Assembly (NCBI GenBank): GCA_033557465.1
Contig: CM066041.1
Location: 156,339,532 to 156,403,531 of the forward strand
Length of the DNA stretch: 64,000 nt
From: Ichthyophis bannanicus
Taxonomy: Eukaryota > Chordata > Amphibia > Gymnophiona > Ichthyophiidae
Direction of reading: 5' to 3'
Both the position numbers and the translations under genes were made by a program. A model generated the notes under the pieces. The model was given only the letters and a program-made list of their open reading frames with translations. It was not told the origin of the DNA and made no database searches. This document shows positions 53,610-64,000 of this stretch, piece after piece. Position 1 is the first letter of the stretch. Every line of letters starts with the position of its first letter.

Positions 53610-54130
53610 CCATTTCCAGTTGAAGCCCCCCAATCAGCTCACTTCCAGTGCTAGTCCCCCCTCAACCCCATTACCAGTGCTAGCCTCCCCTAATCAGCCC
53701 ATTACCAGTCCTACCCCCCCATCAGCCCATTACCAGTACTAGCCCCCACTAATCAGCCCATTTACAATCCTAGCCTCCCCGATCAGCTCATTTCCAATGC
53801 TAGCCCCCTCAGTCCATTACCAGTCCTATCCCCCTCAGTCCATTACCAGTCCTACCCCCCCATCAGCCCATTACCAGTCCTAGCCTCCTCTAATCAGCCC
53901 ATTTCCAGTCCTGACCTCCTCGATCAGCTCATTTCCAATGCTAGCCCCCCATCAGTCCATTACCAGTCCTACCCCCCCATCAGCCCATTACCAGTGCTAG
54001 CCCCCCTAATCAGCCCATTACCATTCCCAACCCCTCCTTGATCAGTCCATTCCCAGTCCTAGCCTTCCCTAATCAACCCATTACCAGTCCTAGCCCCCTC
54101 CCTCCATACATACATACATGTCAACCCCCC
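53610..54130 (-). repeat. Minisatellite, inverse copy of the 28363 array
   Basis: ~28-31-bp units of the form ccattaccagtcctagccccccatcagc, with variants such as atttccaatgctag. On the reverse strand the unit is the same as in the array at 28363-29300. Confidence 0.85.
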
Positions 54131-54224
54131 ATGTCAGTCCCCCACCCCTCCCCTATGTCAGCCCCGTTGCAGATTCCCTGCCCCGTCCTTCCCTGTCCTC
54201 ATGTCTGCCTGCTACAGACATGTG

Positions 54225-54420
54225 CCTCCTTCTTCTGTGCCGGTAAAGCTGTTGCGGAGCCTTCCTGTCTCTTGACGGGCTCCGTGTAGCATTGTCCCAC
54301 CCCCAAAGGAAGTTGTTTACCACTTCCTTTGGAGGCGGGACAATGCTGCACGTGACAGAGCCCGTCGAGACGAGAGTCATTGGAAGGCTTCGCAACGGCT
54401 GCAGAAGAAGGGAGGCGGTG
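54225..54420. repeat. Palindrome inside hAT-like element 2
   Basis: Arms of about 85-95 bp around ggaagttgtttaccacttcc (54309-54328). Anchors: gctccgtgtagcattgtcccacccccaaagg with cctttggaggcgggacaatgctgcacgtgacagagc, and gttgcggagccttcc with ggaaggcttcgcaac. Confidence 0.82.
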
Positions 54421-55290
54421 AGTTTGCCATTGCCGAGAACCGGACTCGGCAGCAACTTGTGCGCTTTTTTATTTTTTTTCAACTTGAAGGCGAAGTGAGG
54501 CGGCTGTTTTGTGGGCATTTGCCGCCCTCAAAACTTTGCCGCTTGAGGCAGTCGCCTCACTTCGCCTCATTATAGAACCGCCCCTGAACAGGGGAAAAGC
54601 AGAAATGATAGATAAATACTTCTGTTCATGAAAGAAAATCCTCTGGAAAGACAGGAATTGAGTGTACACTGTACCACACTATTCACAGAAGAAAGTGTTT
54701 ATGAACAGCTTACAAAACTGAAAATGAGCCAAGCTATGGGGCCGACGGAGATATATCCTGGGATACTGAGAGAGCTCAGAAAGGTTTGGCGGGACCTTTA
54801 AATGATGTGTTTAATAGATCCTGGGAGACAAGGGAGGTTCTGTGGGATTGGTCCTTCTTCACAAAAGTGGTAACAGAAAAGAGGTGGGAAACAACATGCC
54901 AGTAAGCCTTACCTCGTGAAAATAATGGAGATGCTGCTGAAAGATAGGATAGTGTTGCAAGATTTGAGGCAATATGGTTTTTCTAAAGGAAGATTGCGCC
55001 AAACAAATCTGATTGATTTCTTTGACTGGGTGACCAGAGAACTGGATTGAGGTCATATGCTAGATATGGTTTATTTAGATTTCAACAAAGCCTCTGATAC
55101 TGTTCCTTATAGGAGGCTCGTGAAAAAACTGAGCAGGGTTGGTTTGTGTCCCAAGGTAGTGAAATGGATCAGAAATTGGTTGACTAACAAATGACAGAGG
55201 GTGGTAGTAAACAGAATTCACTCAGAAAGAAGTAATGGAGATCAGTCCTGATTCTGATTCTATTCAATGTCTTTGTGAGTGATATCAGTT

Positions 55291-56181
55291 GGTGATAACT
55301 GACTCATATAAAAAGCTATATCTCCTTCCTAACCAAAGCAGTTTAATCCTGACTATGGGGATATTACAAGTCCTTTTTATTGTTACATTTTTATCACTTT
55401 ATTATTTAAAAATGTCACGTGCTATATGCCAAATGTTCCACTCTTAATTGTTTGCCTTCCTTGTGTAATTTGAGTTCTACCATAGCTAATAACTTCAACA
55501 TAGCGCCATGTTTTGGATGATAAATCTTCTTTAATTCATTGTGCGCCAGGAAGACTAGTACACAATATACTTATGTGCTCATTTTCAGACCACAAGCGTT
55601 CATCGATTTCAACATTATGGGGCATTTTTACTAAAATGTTGTAGGGAGCGTGAGGTTAATGCATAGAAATCATGCGGCACAAGCATGGCAGGGAATTGCA
55701 GCCGTGCCAGTAGAAGCTGGGCATGGCTGTGGCAGTGTGAAAACGTACATCACTCGCAATGTTGCACCAAACCAGCACATGTGCAAAGGGATGTAGAGGG
55801 TGACACCATGCTACAGATGCATTAAACATGCCAGTAGCAAATAAGAAGGAATCGTGGCACCTCGGGGCATGTGCCAGGAAGCCAGAGCCGTGGCCGGGTG
55901 CCCCAAGGCGTGTCTGTTGCATCCACACACTGAGTGTGGTTATTGTGCATATGCAACTGGTGCCATCATGAACAGGGCAATAGTGATTGGTGCACTATCG
56001 TGGCCAGTCAGTGCAGAGCTTACAGCAGCAGCGCACCTGCCCTGTGATGACTTCCACAGTGTGCCAAGAACCTCCTAAAGTTCCAGGCAAATAGGTTTGT
56101 CAAAAACCTGCAATGGACAGTGACCCATCCGAGCACATGAAACGTTGTGTTGGGTGTACCATAGCCTGAGAGGGGTTGGCT
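55291..56181. other. Unassigned, possible Penelope-type tail and MITE pieces
   Basis: At 55480-55540 the words atagcgccatgttttggatgataaatcttctttaattc resemble, in inverse, a Penelope-type end. From 55615 a GC-richer segment begins ttatggggcatttttactaaaatg, a start similar to 30150 (gaggcatgtttactaaaag). No gene is supported. Confidence 0.35.
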
Positions 56182-56232
56182 GCAGTATGGAACGATACAA
56201 TAATATTGTTGGGCACTTTCAGAGCATAATAC

Positions 56233-56960
56233 TTCAATATAATAACAGAAAAATGGTCTGTCTACTAACTACACTGTAACACCGTCCTATAAGCACAAAA
56301 CCAGAGGAAAGCAAATCTCAGAATCTGCAAGGCCACCGATGAACCCATACGGGTCAAAGGTGTCTCCCTTGGCAAAAAACATCAACGATTTGCTCTAGTT
56401 CTCTATTGACAATATGGCAGAATCTAAATCATACAGCTTTTAACTTTCTCTGAGGATCATCAACACAAATTTCTACAGAAACAGTCCTACAGAAAAGTCT
56501 TTCATTATTCAAAAACACATATTAAATAGATCCGCCAGTAAAGTAAGCTAAACCCGTAAGCTAATCCCAACACCCGCTGAGACGTCTCTTCAGCGTTTCA
56601 CATCCAGCTGCATCAGGGGTAAACTAAAAACAAAAATAAATATAATGTAAAGGAAAATTGCTCACCTACCATATCACAGTCAAAATAAGCCTACCCTATA
56701 CCATATAGAAACCGTAAACTGTCCTTACCATACCCATTAGAAGTGGAAGTACTTAACTTCTCATCCATTCATCTTTATAAGCAGTATTTTATTTTCTGGT
56801 TTATGCATCACCCTTAGCTTGATCACTCCAGCTCAACAGTTAACCAAAAAATGCCACGGAGGTGCTAATGTATCTATTAAACCACACCTCCCTGAGCTAA
56901 TGGTCCAATCGCTTTCAAGGCAAAAGCTACAAACACACCCTCCAGTCAATACCAGAGTTT
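56233..56960. repeat. Left inverted arm of the Penelope-like element
   Basis: It begins tcaatataataacagaaaaatgg and ends tccagtcaataccagagttt. It is the inverse of 58263-59281 without the SINE. The word cgctgagacgtctcttcagcgtttcacatccagctgcatcagggg lies at 56575-56619, with its partner at 58611-58655. Confidence 0.88.
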
Positions 56961-57039
56961 GACCGCAATAGAGAGAGGTTTAAAACAACGTGGTGATGTT
57001 ACAGCAATACAGCATAGTTTTTTAATGTAATTTGCAGAA

Positions 57040-58299
57040 TTGGCTCTTTGTAAGTATTATTTTGGTTTTGATGGTCAGATTTATCAGCAAATAGCAGGAG
57101 TGGCTATGGGTGCCTCATTTTCTCCTTCAATAGCGAATCTTTTCATGGGTTTATATGAGAAACGATGGTTAGAAAATTCTCCATTTATATCTCAGATTAA
57201 ATTATGGCATCGATATATCGACGATATTTTTATAATTTGGGAAGGCTCAGTGGAGCCTTTAAATTCATTTTTTGAATGGTTGAATAGTTTGGATACTCAT
57301 ATACAATTTACTCTTACTTATAATTGAGATACAATAGTGTTTCTGGATGTTAAGATATTCCGGCAGATAGATGGCTGGGGTACGTCAGTTTATAAGAAAG
57401 ACACAGATCGGAACACTTTCCTGCACTATACAAGTGCTCATCCTGTGGGGTTGTTGAGGAGTTTACCCTTTTCGCAATTTATCCATTATCAGAGAAATTA
57501 TTCAACAACAGTAGAATTTAAACAACAGGCTAGATCATTGAAAAGTGCTTTCTTAGCTAGGGGGTATCCTGTAAGAGTGGTTGATCATGCCTATAAACGG
57601 GCATTATTTAATGATAGATCATGGTTGCTAGCCCCGAAAAGAAAGATGTCTTATATAGAGACAGCTATTAATTTTATTTCTCGATTTTCTCCATTGAGTA
57701 CACATATTCAAAAGGTTATTCAAAAACATGTCACAGTATTACGGACCATACCCTGCTTAAGGACTGCTAGCTTTCGTTGTGTTTGGCAACGTAATTCAAA
57801 TCTGAAGGAATTACTGAGTCCTTTGGTTTTACGTCTGTTAACATCAGTTTCTGTTCCTTTGAAGGGCCATAGGAAATGTGGTCACTGTGCTTTCTGTACA
57901 GTTGCATGGGAAATTGATTGTTTTTCCTATAAGGATAAGCAATATCATTTGCGTAGCCATACCAGGTGTGAATCAGATTTTGTGGTAGATGGCACTTTCT
58001 GCCCATGTGGACTGTTGTATACAGGGAAAACAATTTGATTATTTCATGTCCGTTTGGGAGAGCATAAGAGTAGACTACATTGTAAAAAGCGAGATGCTCC
58101 ATTGGTTGATCACTGTCTAACACATGGACATGTATTTTCAGATTTACACTGTTTTGGTATTGAGCATGTGCGGCATGGTCAATGGCAAAAGACGAGGGAT
58201 CAGTTTCTTTAGTTACGTGAGCAGCGATGGATTCTTCTGCTCGGAACAGTGATCCCTGAGGGTTTAAACTCTGGTATTGACTGGAGGGTGTGTTTGTAG
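57040..58299 (+). pseudogene. Penelope-like RT plus GIY-YIG endonuclease, three in-frame stops
   Basis: One frame runs from RT to endonuclease without a frameshift, broken by stops at 57325, 58036 and 58210. RT: YFGFDGQIYQQIAGVAMGAS (GVAMG), SPSIANLFMGLYEKRWLE, KLWHRYIDDIFIIWEGSVEP (catalytic YIDD), IVFLDVKIF. Linker: HPVGLLRSLPFSQFIHYQRN and PVRVVDHAYKRALFNDRSWL. Endonuclease: KGHRKCGHCAFC (cysteine cluster), CPCGLLYTGKTI, then VRLGEHKSRLH, PLVDHCLTHGH and REQRWILLLGTVIPEGLNSG. The N-terminal RT half is missing, so the copy is 5' truncated although it has both arms. Confidence 0.85.
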
Positions 58300-59281
58300 C
58301 TTTTGCCTTGAAAGCGATTGGACCATTAGCTCAGGGAGGTGTGGTTTAATAGATACATTAGCGCCTGCGTGGTGTTTTTTAGTTAACAGTTGAGCTGGAG
58401 TGATCAAGCTGAGGGTGATGCATAAACCAGAAAATAAAATACTGCTTATAAAGATGTATGGATGAGAAGTTAAGTACTTCCACTTCTAATGGGTATGGTA
58501 TGGACAGTTTATGTTTTTTATATGGTATAGGGTAGGCTTATTTTGACTGTGATACGGTAGGTGAGCAATTTTCCTTTACATTATATTTATTTTTGTTTTT
58601 AGTTTACCCCTGATGCAGCTGGATGTGAAACGCTGAAGAGACGTCTCAGCGGGTGTCGGGTTTAGCTTACGGGTTTAGCTTACTTTACTGGCAGATCTAT
58701 TTAATATGCGTTTTTGAATAATGAAAGACTTTTCTGTAGGACTGTTTCTGTAGAAATCTGTGTTGATGATCCTCAGAGAAAGTTAAAAGCTGTATGATTT
58801 AGATTCTGTCATATTGTCAATAGAGGAATAGAGCAAATCGTTGATGTCTTTTGTCAAGGGAGACACCTTTGACCCATATGGGTTAATTGGTGGCCTTGCA
58901 GATTCTGAGATTTACTTTTCTCGGTTTTTGTGCTTATTTTATTTATTTATTTTAGCTGTATTTATATCCCGCTTTTCACCGGGTCAAAGCGGTCAATTGG
59001 GAGATACATTTAACATGAGGGGATATGACACACATACGCTAATACTTACAGGGAACATGGGCAATGGAGGGTTAAGTGGCTTGCCCAAGACCACAAGGAG
59101 TGCCTATAGGACTAGAAATCCCAGTCCCTCCGGCCTGAGATTGCTGTCCCCAGGTGGGACTTGAACCCCTGGCCCTCCGGCCCGAAGTACCTTGTCCTAA
59201 CCACTAGGCCACTCCCCCCCCCCCTTATAGGAAGGTGTTACAGTGTAGTTAGTAGATAGAGCATTTTTCTGTTATTATATT
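58263..59281. repeat. Right inverted arm, with SINE insertion
   Basis: It begins gtttaaactctggtattgactgg and ends ctgttattatattgca-type sequence. Without the 283-bp SINE at 58938-59220 it is ~736 bp, matching the left arm. Confidence 0.87.
58938..59220 (-). mobile_element. tRNA-derived SINE (family S1), copy 4
   Basis: Reverse copy ending in atttatttattttagctgtatttatatcccgc and starting with ccactaggccactcc. It interrupts gtgctta|taggaaggtg of the right arm, where the left arm still has the uninterrupted cctataagcac (56285-56295). Confidence 0.88.
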
Positions 59282-59574
59282 GCAGTATGGAACGAGCTGC
59301 ACATATGGCAATGGGCCAATGATGTGAACACACCAACCCCACTGCCCATTCAAGCTGATGTCCATCCAGCACATGCCCAAAAGATGACCCCTGTTACTGG
59401 GCCAGCAAGTATTCCTGCCAAAAATGGCCATTCAAAAAGCTATGCATGGCAGTGAGTCTATGCTGACTCCGGATGATATAGCAACTCCTGGAAAAAAATG
59501 GCAAGATATGACTAGAAGTAAAATGCAAATGCCCACCCTGAGGCTATAAAGGGCAACGTGATAATTCAAAGATG

Positions 59575-59655
59575 CTAACGAGGACCTCTAGGAATTGAAC
59601 CCTGATCCCTTAGCTACCAAAGCATTGCATTAACCATGAGGCCACCCTTCCACTG
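59575..59655 (-). mobile_element. tRNA-like SINE head
   Basis: Reverse strand: gaagggtggcctcatggttaatgcaatg (A-box-like) and agggttcaattcctagagg (B-box-like). The spacing is tRNA-like but the stems are poor. It belongs to another SINE family than S1. Confidence 0.55.
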
Positions 59656-60900
59656 CCAAACATGTGTAGCACCATATAATGCCACCTCATGCACATGTAC
59701 AAGGTCAAGGTGGTTGTGGTGAGGCTGTGGAGGTGCAGTGTCACTTGGTCTGACACCTGAGGTGTGTGACATACACAGCCACATATGTGCAGCATACCAA
59801 GTAGACAGGATATGGAAGAGCACAAATACAGTTCAGAGGACACAATGGTCCCATGTTGCCAAGGATGGGTTGCAAAATGTCCACAGAAGCAATGATATAG
59901 CGTCATGGTACCGAGATGGGCTGACAGTATGCTGGAACCCACAGAGCCTGACCGAGGTAAGTGCATCATGCTGGAAGCACAACAAACAGGTCCAGGTTGC
60001 ATTAGGGTGTACCTTTGTCAGGGGTCTAAAGGGCCAGGGTCACAGAGGCAAATGAACCCCTGGCAGCTACTAGGGACATCAGTCTTACCAAACCCAGTGC
60101 ACAGGGCTGGCACAAGGAGATGAGGCACCCTAGGTGGACCTCATTCCTTGCACCCCCTCCTCCCTCCAGCACCCATTTTCACTGCTGCCACTCCTCTCCC
60201 CTCACCACATGCAGTAGCACTTGGCCAAGGTACACTGTCTGGATGTAGCAGTGGACTAGTTAGTGGCATTTACCTGGAAAATGAATTTTTCACAAACCCT
60301 AGGAGCCCCCCTTACACTTCCCCCTTCTCTCAGTAAGGGGCTCTTGGCCCAGACCCTTGCCTCACCAATCCACCTATGTGTCCTTACACAGCCATCAGTG
60401 CAAACTTTATGCTCCTTTGTGCACCATGGTATCAGTATTCATGCATGTGGGATGAACAGCCCCTCCTGTACAGTAAAACATCTGTGATCCTCACTTTAAC
60501 ACACTTATGCCCTGTTCTTGCCCTTTCTGCTGTAATTAAAAATGTTTTTGCCTCACAAGACACCTGTGGTTCCTTGAACTCACAGCTCTTGGGGTCAGAG
60601 GAGGCACACAGCCTGGCCTGCCAGCAGCACCATAGAGCTAGTTCCCTTGGCTGCCCTGTTAACACCTTACTCTCTTCAAGCACACTGCGCTAGCCACACA
60701 GCCTCCAGCCTGTATAACCTGCTGTTGTCTGAGAACAGTAGCTGCATGAACACACTTTCTGCCTGCACATCTACCAGCCATAGAGGTGGAGGACACTAAC
60801 CTGCCTTAGATTTGTTGTTCATGTGGCTTTGCCGGGTCCCTCTGTTGTGTCATACTTGCACTGCTGTGGTTCCCCTGGACATGGCGTGGACAGTCCTCTA
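59656..60900. other. Unassigned; hAT-like left end near 60103
   Basis: At 60103 gcacagggctggcacaaggagatg looks like a hAT-like left end, and caccctaggtggacc follows as in other relics, but no right end or duplication is found. The rest (60200-60900) shows no gene. Confidence 0.35.
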
Positions 60901-60904
60901 TTGG

Positions 60905-61850
60905 TCCTTCATACCTTGCCTTTAACTGCACTAATAGGTTCTACTACATCTTCTGATAACAAATTCCAGAATTTGATCATGTGTTGAGTGAAAAAATATG
61001 TTCTCTGATTAGTCTTAAATGTGCTACACTGCAGCTTTATTGCATGTTCCGTGGTCTGTCTTCTTTTTGATGGAGTAAACAACTGATCTAGATTTGCCTG
61101 TTCCACTCCATTCATTATTTTATAGATCTCTATCATATTCCCCTCAGCCATCTGTTTTCCAGGCTGAAGAGCCCTAACCTTTTAAGCTTTTCCTTGTAGA
61201 GATATCCTTCCATCCCCTTTACCACTGGTCATTCTTCTCTATACCTTTTCTGATTTTGCTATATCCTTTTTAAGATATGGTGACCAGAACTGCACACAAT
61301 ATTCAAGATGTATTCACACCATGGAGTGATGTTTCCATATGATTCCCAGCATTCTATTTGCTTTCTTGGCCATCACTGTACACTGGGCAGAGGGTTTCAA
61401 CATGTTATCCACAATGATGTCCTGATCCTTTTCCTAGGTTGTGATTCCGAATGTGGAACTTTGCATCATGCAACTGTAGTATTTGTTCTTCTTCCCTAAA
61501 TATATAACATTCATCTGCCATCTGGATGCCAGTTTCCCAATTTTTCAAGGTCCTCTTGCAATTTTTCACAATCCTTTTGCATTTTAACCACTTTGAACAA
61601 TGTTGTGTCATCTGCAAATTTGATCACTTCACTTATTGTTCCTATTTCCAAGTCATTTATAAATATGTTGAAAATCTGTGGGTCCAGCACAAATCCCTAG
61701 GGTACTCCACTATTCACCTTTCTCAGTTGAGAATAGTGGCCATTTAGCCCTACTTTCCATTTTCTTTTAAGCAGTTCCTGATCCATAATAGTACATTGTC
61801 TCCTATCCTATGGCTTTTTAATTTCCCCAAGAATCTCTCATGAAATTGAA
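60905..61850 (-). mobile_element. CR1 LINE (subfamily A), old RT C-terminal copy
   Basis: Reverse strand. RT palm and thumb are heavily mutated at 61850-61200 (IRNCLKENGK, KSHRIGDNVLLWIRN near 61790, KLHHSECVMIC-type remains). A readable tail at 61151-60915: NMIEIYKIMNGVEQANLDQL, TNQRTYFFTQHMIKFWNLLS. The 3' untranslated end is missing. It is the most diverged CR1-A copy here. Confidence 0.75.
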
Positions 61851-63774
61851 AATGTATGCAATAAATAAGACCTTGCATGCGTTGTAGACAACAAACAGGA
61901 TACGTCATCAGTAGAATGGCAGGAAAGTCCATCCACATTTTTTGAGGAACACTAGTCAACAGTGCACAATCAAGAGAAATATCAGCAGGGAGACAACTAG
62001 TCAAACATTGAATTTTTTTCAGAAAAGAAACCCCCAAAAGCTTCCAAAGTAAGTGCATCACCGTTGAAAGTCAGATATGGCTCGCTTAACAGTAGCAAAC
62101 AATTTGGCAGGCTAAGATGCAGAAGCTACGATCTTTGAAGTAAAATATTCCTTTATACTGGACTCCAGTTTAACCTAATGCTGACTATAAATAGACAAGT
62201 AATAATAAATAGACTCTGGAGAATGATGTTTGTGTTAGAAACGTTCCAAACAGGGCAACTTTCATTTTAACTCCTGAAGTATCTCAGAATACCAGGGGGT
62301 TGAGTGAACTCTCATGGTCACACCTCCTAGACAAAACAAAGACCTAACACAAATGCAAATCTAGTCTCTGCATCTCCAAAAAGATATAGTAGAATTAGAA
62401 AACGTACAGTGATGGGTGACCAAATAGCATTGCTCCAGCCAGAAAGTAAATTGTCCAGTGATAAACTAATTGGAATGGATTCAGTATACATCCAATTATT
62501 CTTAAAACTATCAACAGAGAAGGAAGGATTATAATCTTTCCTCACCACAGGCAGAGGCAAGTTGCTAATGATTGCACAGATAAAAAAAAAAGACAACCTT
62601 CTATGGTCAGTCCAAAGGAATATGACCAAAGTCAAAGAAGAACACTGCAAATGAACATCAACTAATGAGCGATAAAAATGCAAATCTAAAATATGCCCAC
62701 TATCATGAGTGGCACAATTTCACATGCTGATAAAATCTCAAAGATTCCATAGAGGTCGGCAAAGTATTAGCAGTATTAGAAGAACTCTTGTCCTCCACAT
62801 GCTCTATCTGCTGAGATGTTCCACCCATTAGCATTTTTGACCTTTCTTAATAAAAACAAAATTAATTTAAACAAAATTGTGTTCTGCTTTTACAGAGGAT
62901 ATCTGAAGGGCAATGGGAATCACAAATACACAATTAGTGAAATACTAATTATTCTAGTGTAGATGGGTGGTTGTTACTGTATTAACGATACCTATCAGGT
63001 GATTCTGTAAGCAACTGGGCAGGAACAGAGTATCCTGGTGTTCTTCACATTTAACAAGTAGAGAAGAGCAGAATTTAAAAAGAAAAAAAGCAAACGTAAA
63101 TAGGCTACCAGAAGATGTTTCTGTATTCTGAGTCTGGTGCCACATTTTATACGTTAAAGATCGCTAGTGTTTTCATTGGGGAGGACCCAGAGAGAGAAGC
63201 CTGTGCAGTTGCAACCCAGTAGCAGGCATCAGTCCTGTGTGGATTTATGGCTGCAGGGGCTCGTAAATGCCAGAATGCAGCTTGATCTATGGGAGAGAGG
63301 GAAGAAAGTGCATTTCTTTATATTTTTCCCTTTTATAACAGTCATAAAGCAGCTGCTAATCAGAAGAAGACTTACAATCTCACTAGAAAGAATTAAAAAC
63401 AGCTACAGAATATGTTGTAAGTCGCCAAGAAAAGGAGAGGAACTCTGTTATCTTATTTTATGTTCTTTGTTCTCTACGACTGAGCTGGCCTCCATGGAGA
63501 CCTGCCAACATGGCATTTTAGTTTCTTGCATTGCAAGATCACTCAATTACTTTTTATTGTTTCCGATCCCTACCCTTTTGGAAGGGCACAAGCTGGAAAG
63601 AGCTGGCGCAATGAGTGATGCATTGTACTGCAGAAGCGCTTTCTAAGTCTGACTTGGGAAAATCCATAACTGTTCTATCGATGAGGCTGTTAGCTGACTT
63701 ACAGCATTGCAGAGCCCTGCACAGAGTAGACAGCATAACAAAGGTATGAGAGGTGATTTTGTATTGCATTAAAA
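61851..63774. other. Unassigned, no supported gene
   Basis: ORFs at 62327-62683 (reverse, 118 aa) and 63167-63646 (forward, 159 aa) show no motif that I recognise. The reverse one has LPLPVVRKDYNPSFSVDSFK and LSGWSNAIWSPITVRF, which might be an old retroelement remnant; I cannot name it. Confidence 0.3.
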
Positions 63775-63952
63775 CTATGGAGGGGAGGGGGGCAATATGA
63801 AGCTGCTGCGGCTAGCGTTGATAAAGCAGCTAGCCGCCACTGCTAAACATTAAGCCCGGATATTGAATGCTGGGGCCATAACTGTGTTAGTGCTGCTGAA
63901 TATCCCAGACAGGTCTGCTAACCATGTTAATCCCTTTGAATATTGGGCCCTA
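63775..63952. mobile_element. GAATATC MITE-like repeat
   Basis: It starts aggggaggggggcaatatgaagctgctgcggctagcg and ends ccctttgaatattgggccctag. Both ends carry gggc(c)/aata words in inverse order, as expected for a short palindromic element of this family. Confidence 0.6.
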
Positions 63953-64000
63953 GGTTTCTGCGTGTGGTGGGAGATAGAAGAGAATATGAAGCCCACTCCC

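Larger units (their letters stand above)
51835..54586. mobile_element. hAT-like non-autonomous composite element 2
   Basis: 2752 bp. Left end caggggcggctc, right end gaaccgcccctg (inverse caggggcggttc). Flanks gacagggg (51827-51834) and aacagggg (54587-54594) agree at 7 of 8 positions. Reading from the right end: palindrome (54225-54420), minisatellite (54130-53610), pyrimidine-rich stretch (53610-53250) and AT-rich part (53250-52500), so it mirrors composite 1. A further insert lies at 52001-52450. The terminal 40 bp (gccgcttgaggcagtcgcctcacttcgcctcat) also have short inverted words. No transposase ORF. Confidence 0.8.
45800..55290 (+). mobile_element. CR1 LINE (subfamily C), opened by three insertions
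   Basis: Pieces in order: ORF1 (45822-46280), ORF2 endonuclease (46600-47045), EN end (50455-50512: MEPTREGSLQDLVFTNGDS), EN-RT linker (51340-51834), RT start and palm (54595-55290). They are separated by an L2-like LINE (47065-50454), a GAATATC-type repeat with a 67-bp array (about 50513-51320) and hAT-like composite 2 (51835-54586). Reading across each gap continues the CR1 protein order, so all pieces are one original copy. RT has many stops (DFNKASDTVPYRRL near 55080). Confidence 0.78.
56196..59281 (+). mobile_element. Penelope-like element with ~730-bp inverted arms
   Basis: Flanked by a perfect 14-bp duplication gcagtatggaacga (56182-56195 and 59282-59295). Left arm 56233-56960 and right arm 58263-59281 are inverted copies; the right arm carries an extra SINE at 58938-59220. 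The left side has a ~37-bp extension (56196-56232) outside the arm. The centre encodes part of an RT and a GIY-YIG endonuclease on the forward strand. Terminal repeats in direct or inverted order, plus a short extension and variable-length target duplications, are typical of Penelope-like elements. Confidence 0.88.

Noticed and set aside
53259..53742. Pro/Ser-rich ORFs around the minisatellite
   Set aside because: Product of the pyrimidine-rich array strand. Composition, not conservation, keeps them open.
56196..59281. DIRS-type element because of inverted ends
   Set aside because: The coding part has a Penelope-type RT followed by GIY-YIG endonuclease and no tyrosine recombinase, and there is a 14-bp target duplication.
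63167..63646. 159-codon forward ORF near the right edge
   Set aside because: No motif or domain recognised, composition like surrounding non-coding DNA. Kept only as unassigned.

Overview
The window looks like vertebrate nuclear DNA made almost entirely of transposable-element (TE) remains. I recognise no host protein-coding gene or confident host exon. Short ORFs full of stops, CR1, L2-like, RTE/BovB-like and L1/Tx1-like retrotransposons, Penelope-like elements with GIY-YIG endonuclease remnants, tRNA-headed SINEs ending in AAATAAAT, and hAT and mariner MITEs all occur together. This mix fits an amphibian with a large genome. A caecilian is my best guess, from general familiarity with such repeat tails and not from any search; a reptile is not excluded.

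Region by region. 1-1.5 kb: L2-like LINE, tRNA-SINE, mariner MITE and an L2-like tail. 3.5-8.6 kb: CR1 copies of two subfamilies, a Penelope-type tail, a solo LTR with 5-bp target duplication, and a hairpin-rich repeat. 8.6-10.9 kb: L2-like tails and a CpG-rich insert. 11.9-14.4 kb: CR1 with ORF1 and endonuclease but no reverse transcriptase (RT), next to a Penelope-like copy. 14.7-15.6 kb: a long foldback. 16.1 kb: a tRNA-His relic. 16.5-19.5 kb: a long CR1. 20-27.9 kb: SINE, CR1 pieces and an L1-type ORF1 fragment. 27.9-30.3 kb: a hAT-like element holding a ~400-bp palindrome and a long minisatellite. 32.7-33.2 kb: a small hAT-like foldback. 33.2-39.6 kb: an RTE/BovB-like LINE split by two L1-type insertions, one with an intact 282-aa ORF1 and 15-bp target duplications. 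40.4-43.8 kb: one CR1 subfamily inserted in another. 45.8-55.3 kb: a CR1 copy opened successively by an L2-like LINE (itself carrying a SINE and a hairpin repeat), a repeat with a perfect 67-bp tandem array, and a second hAT-like composite. 56.2-59.3 kb: a Penelope-like element between ~730-bp inverted arms, with 14-bp target duplications and a SINE in one arm. 59.3-64 kb: SINE-like pieces, an old CR1 and unassigned sequence.

The parts do not work together as a pathway. They record successive insertions, and their order can be read from which element interrupts which. The most distinctive observation is that two hAT-like non-autonomous elements in opposite orientation share one layout: terminal repeat, long palindrome, ~30-bp-unit G-rich minisatellite, purine-rich stretch and AT-rich tail. 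Coordinates given as approximate come from reading similarity by eye; target duplications were read base by base.
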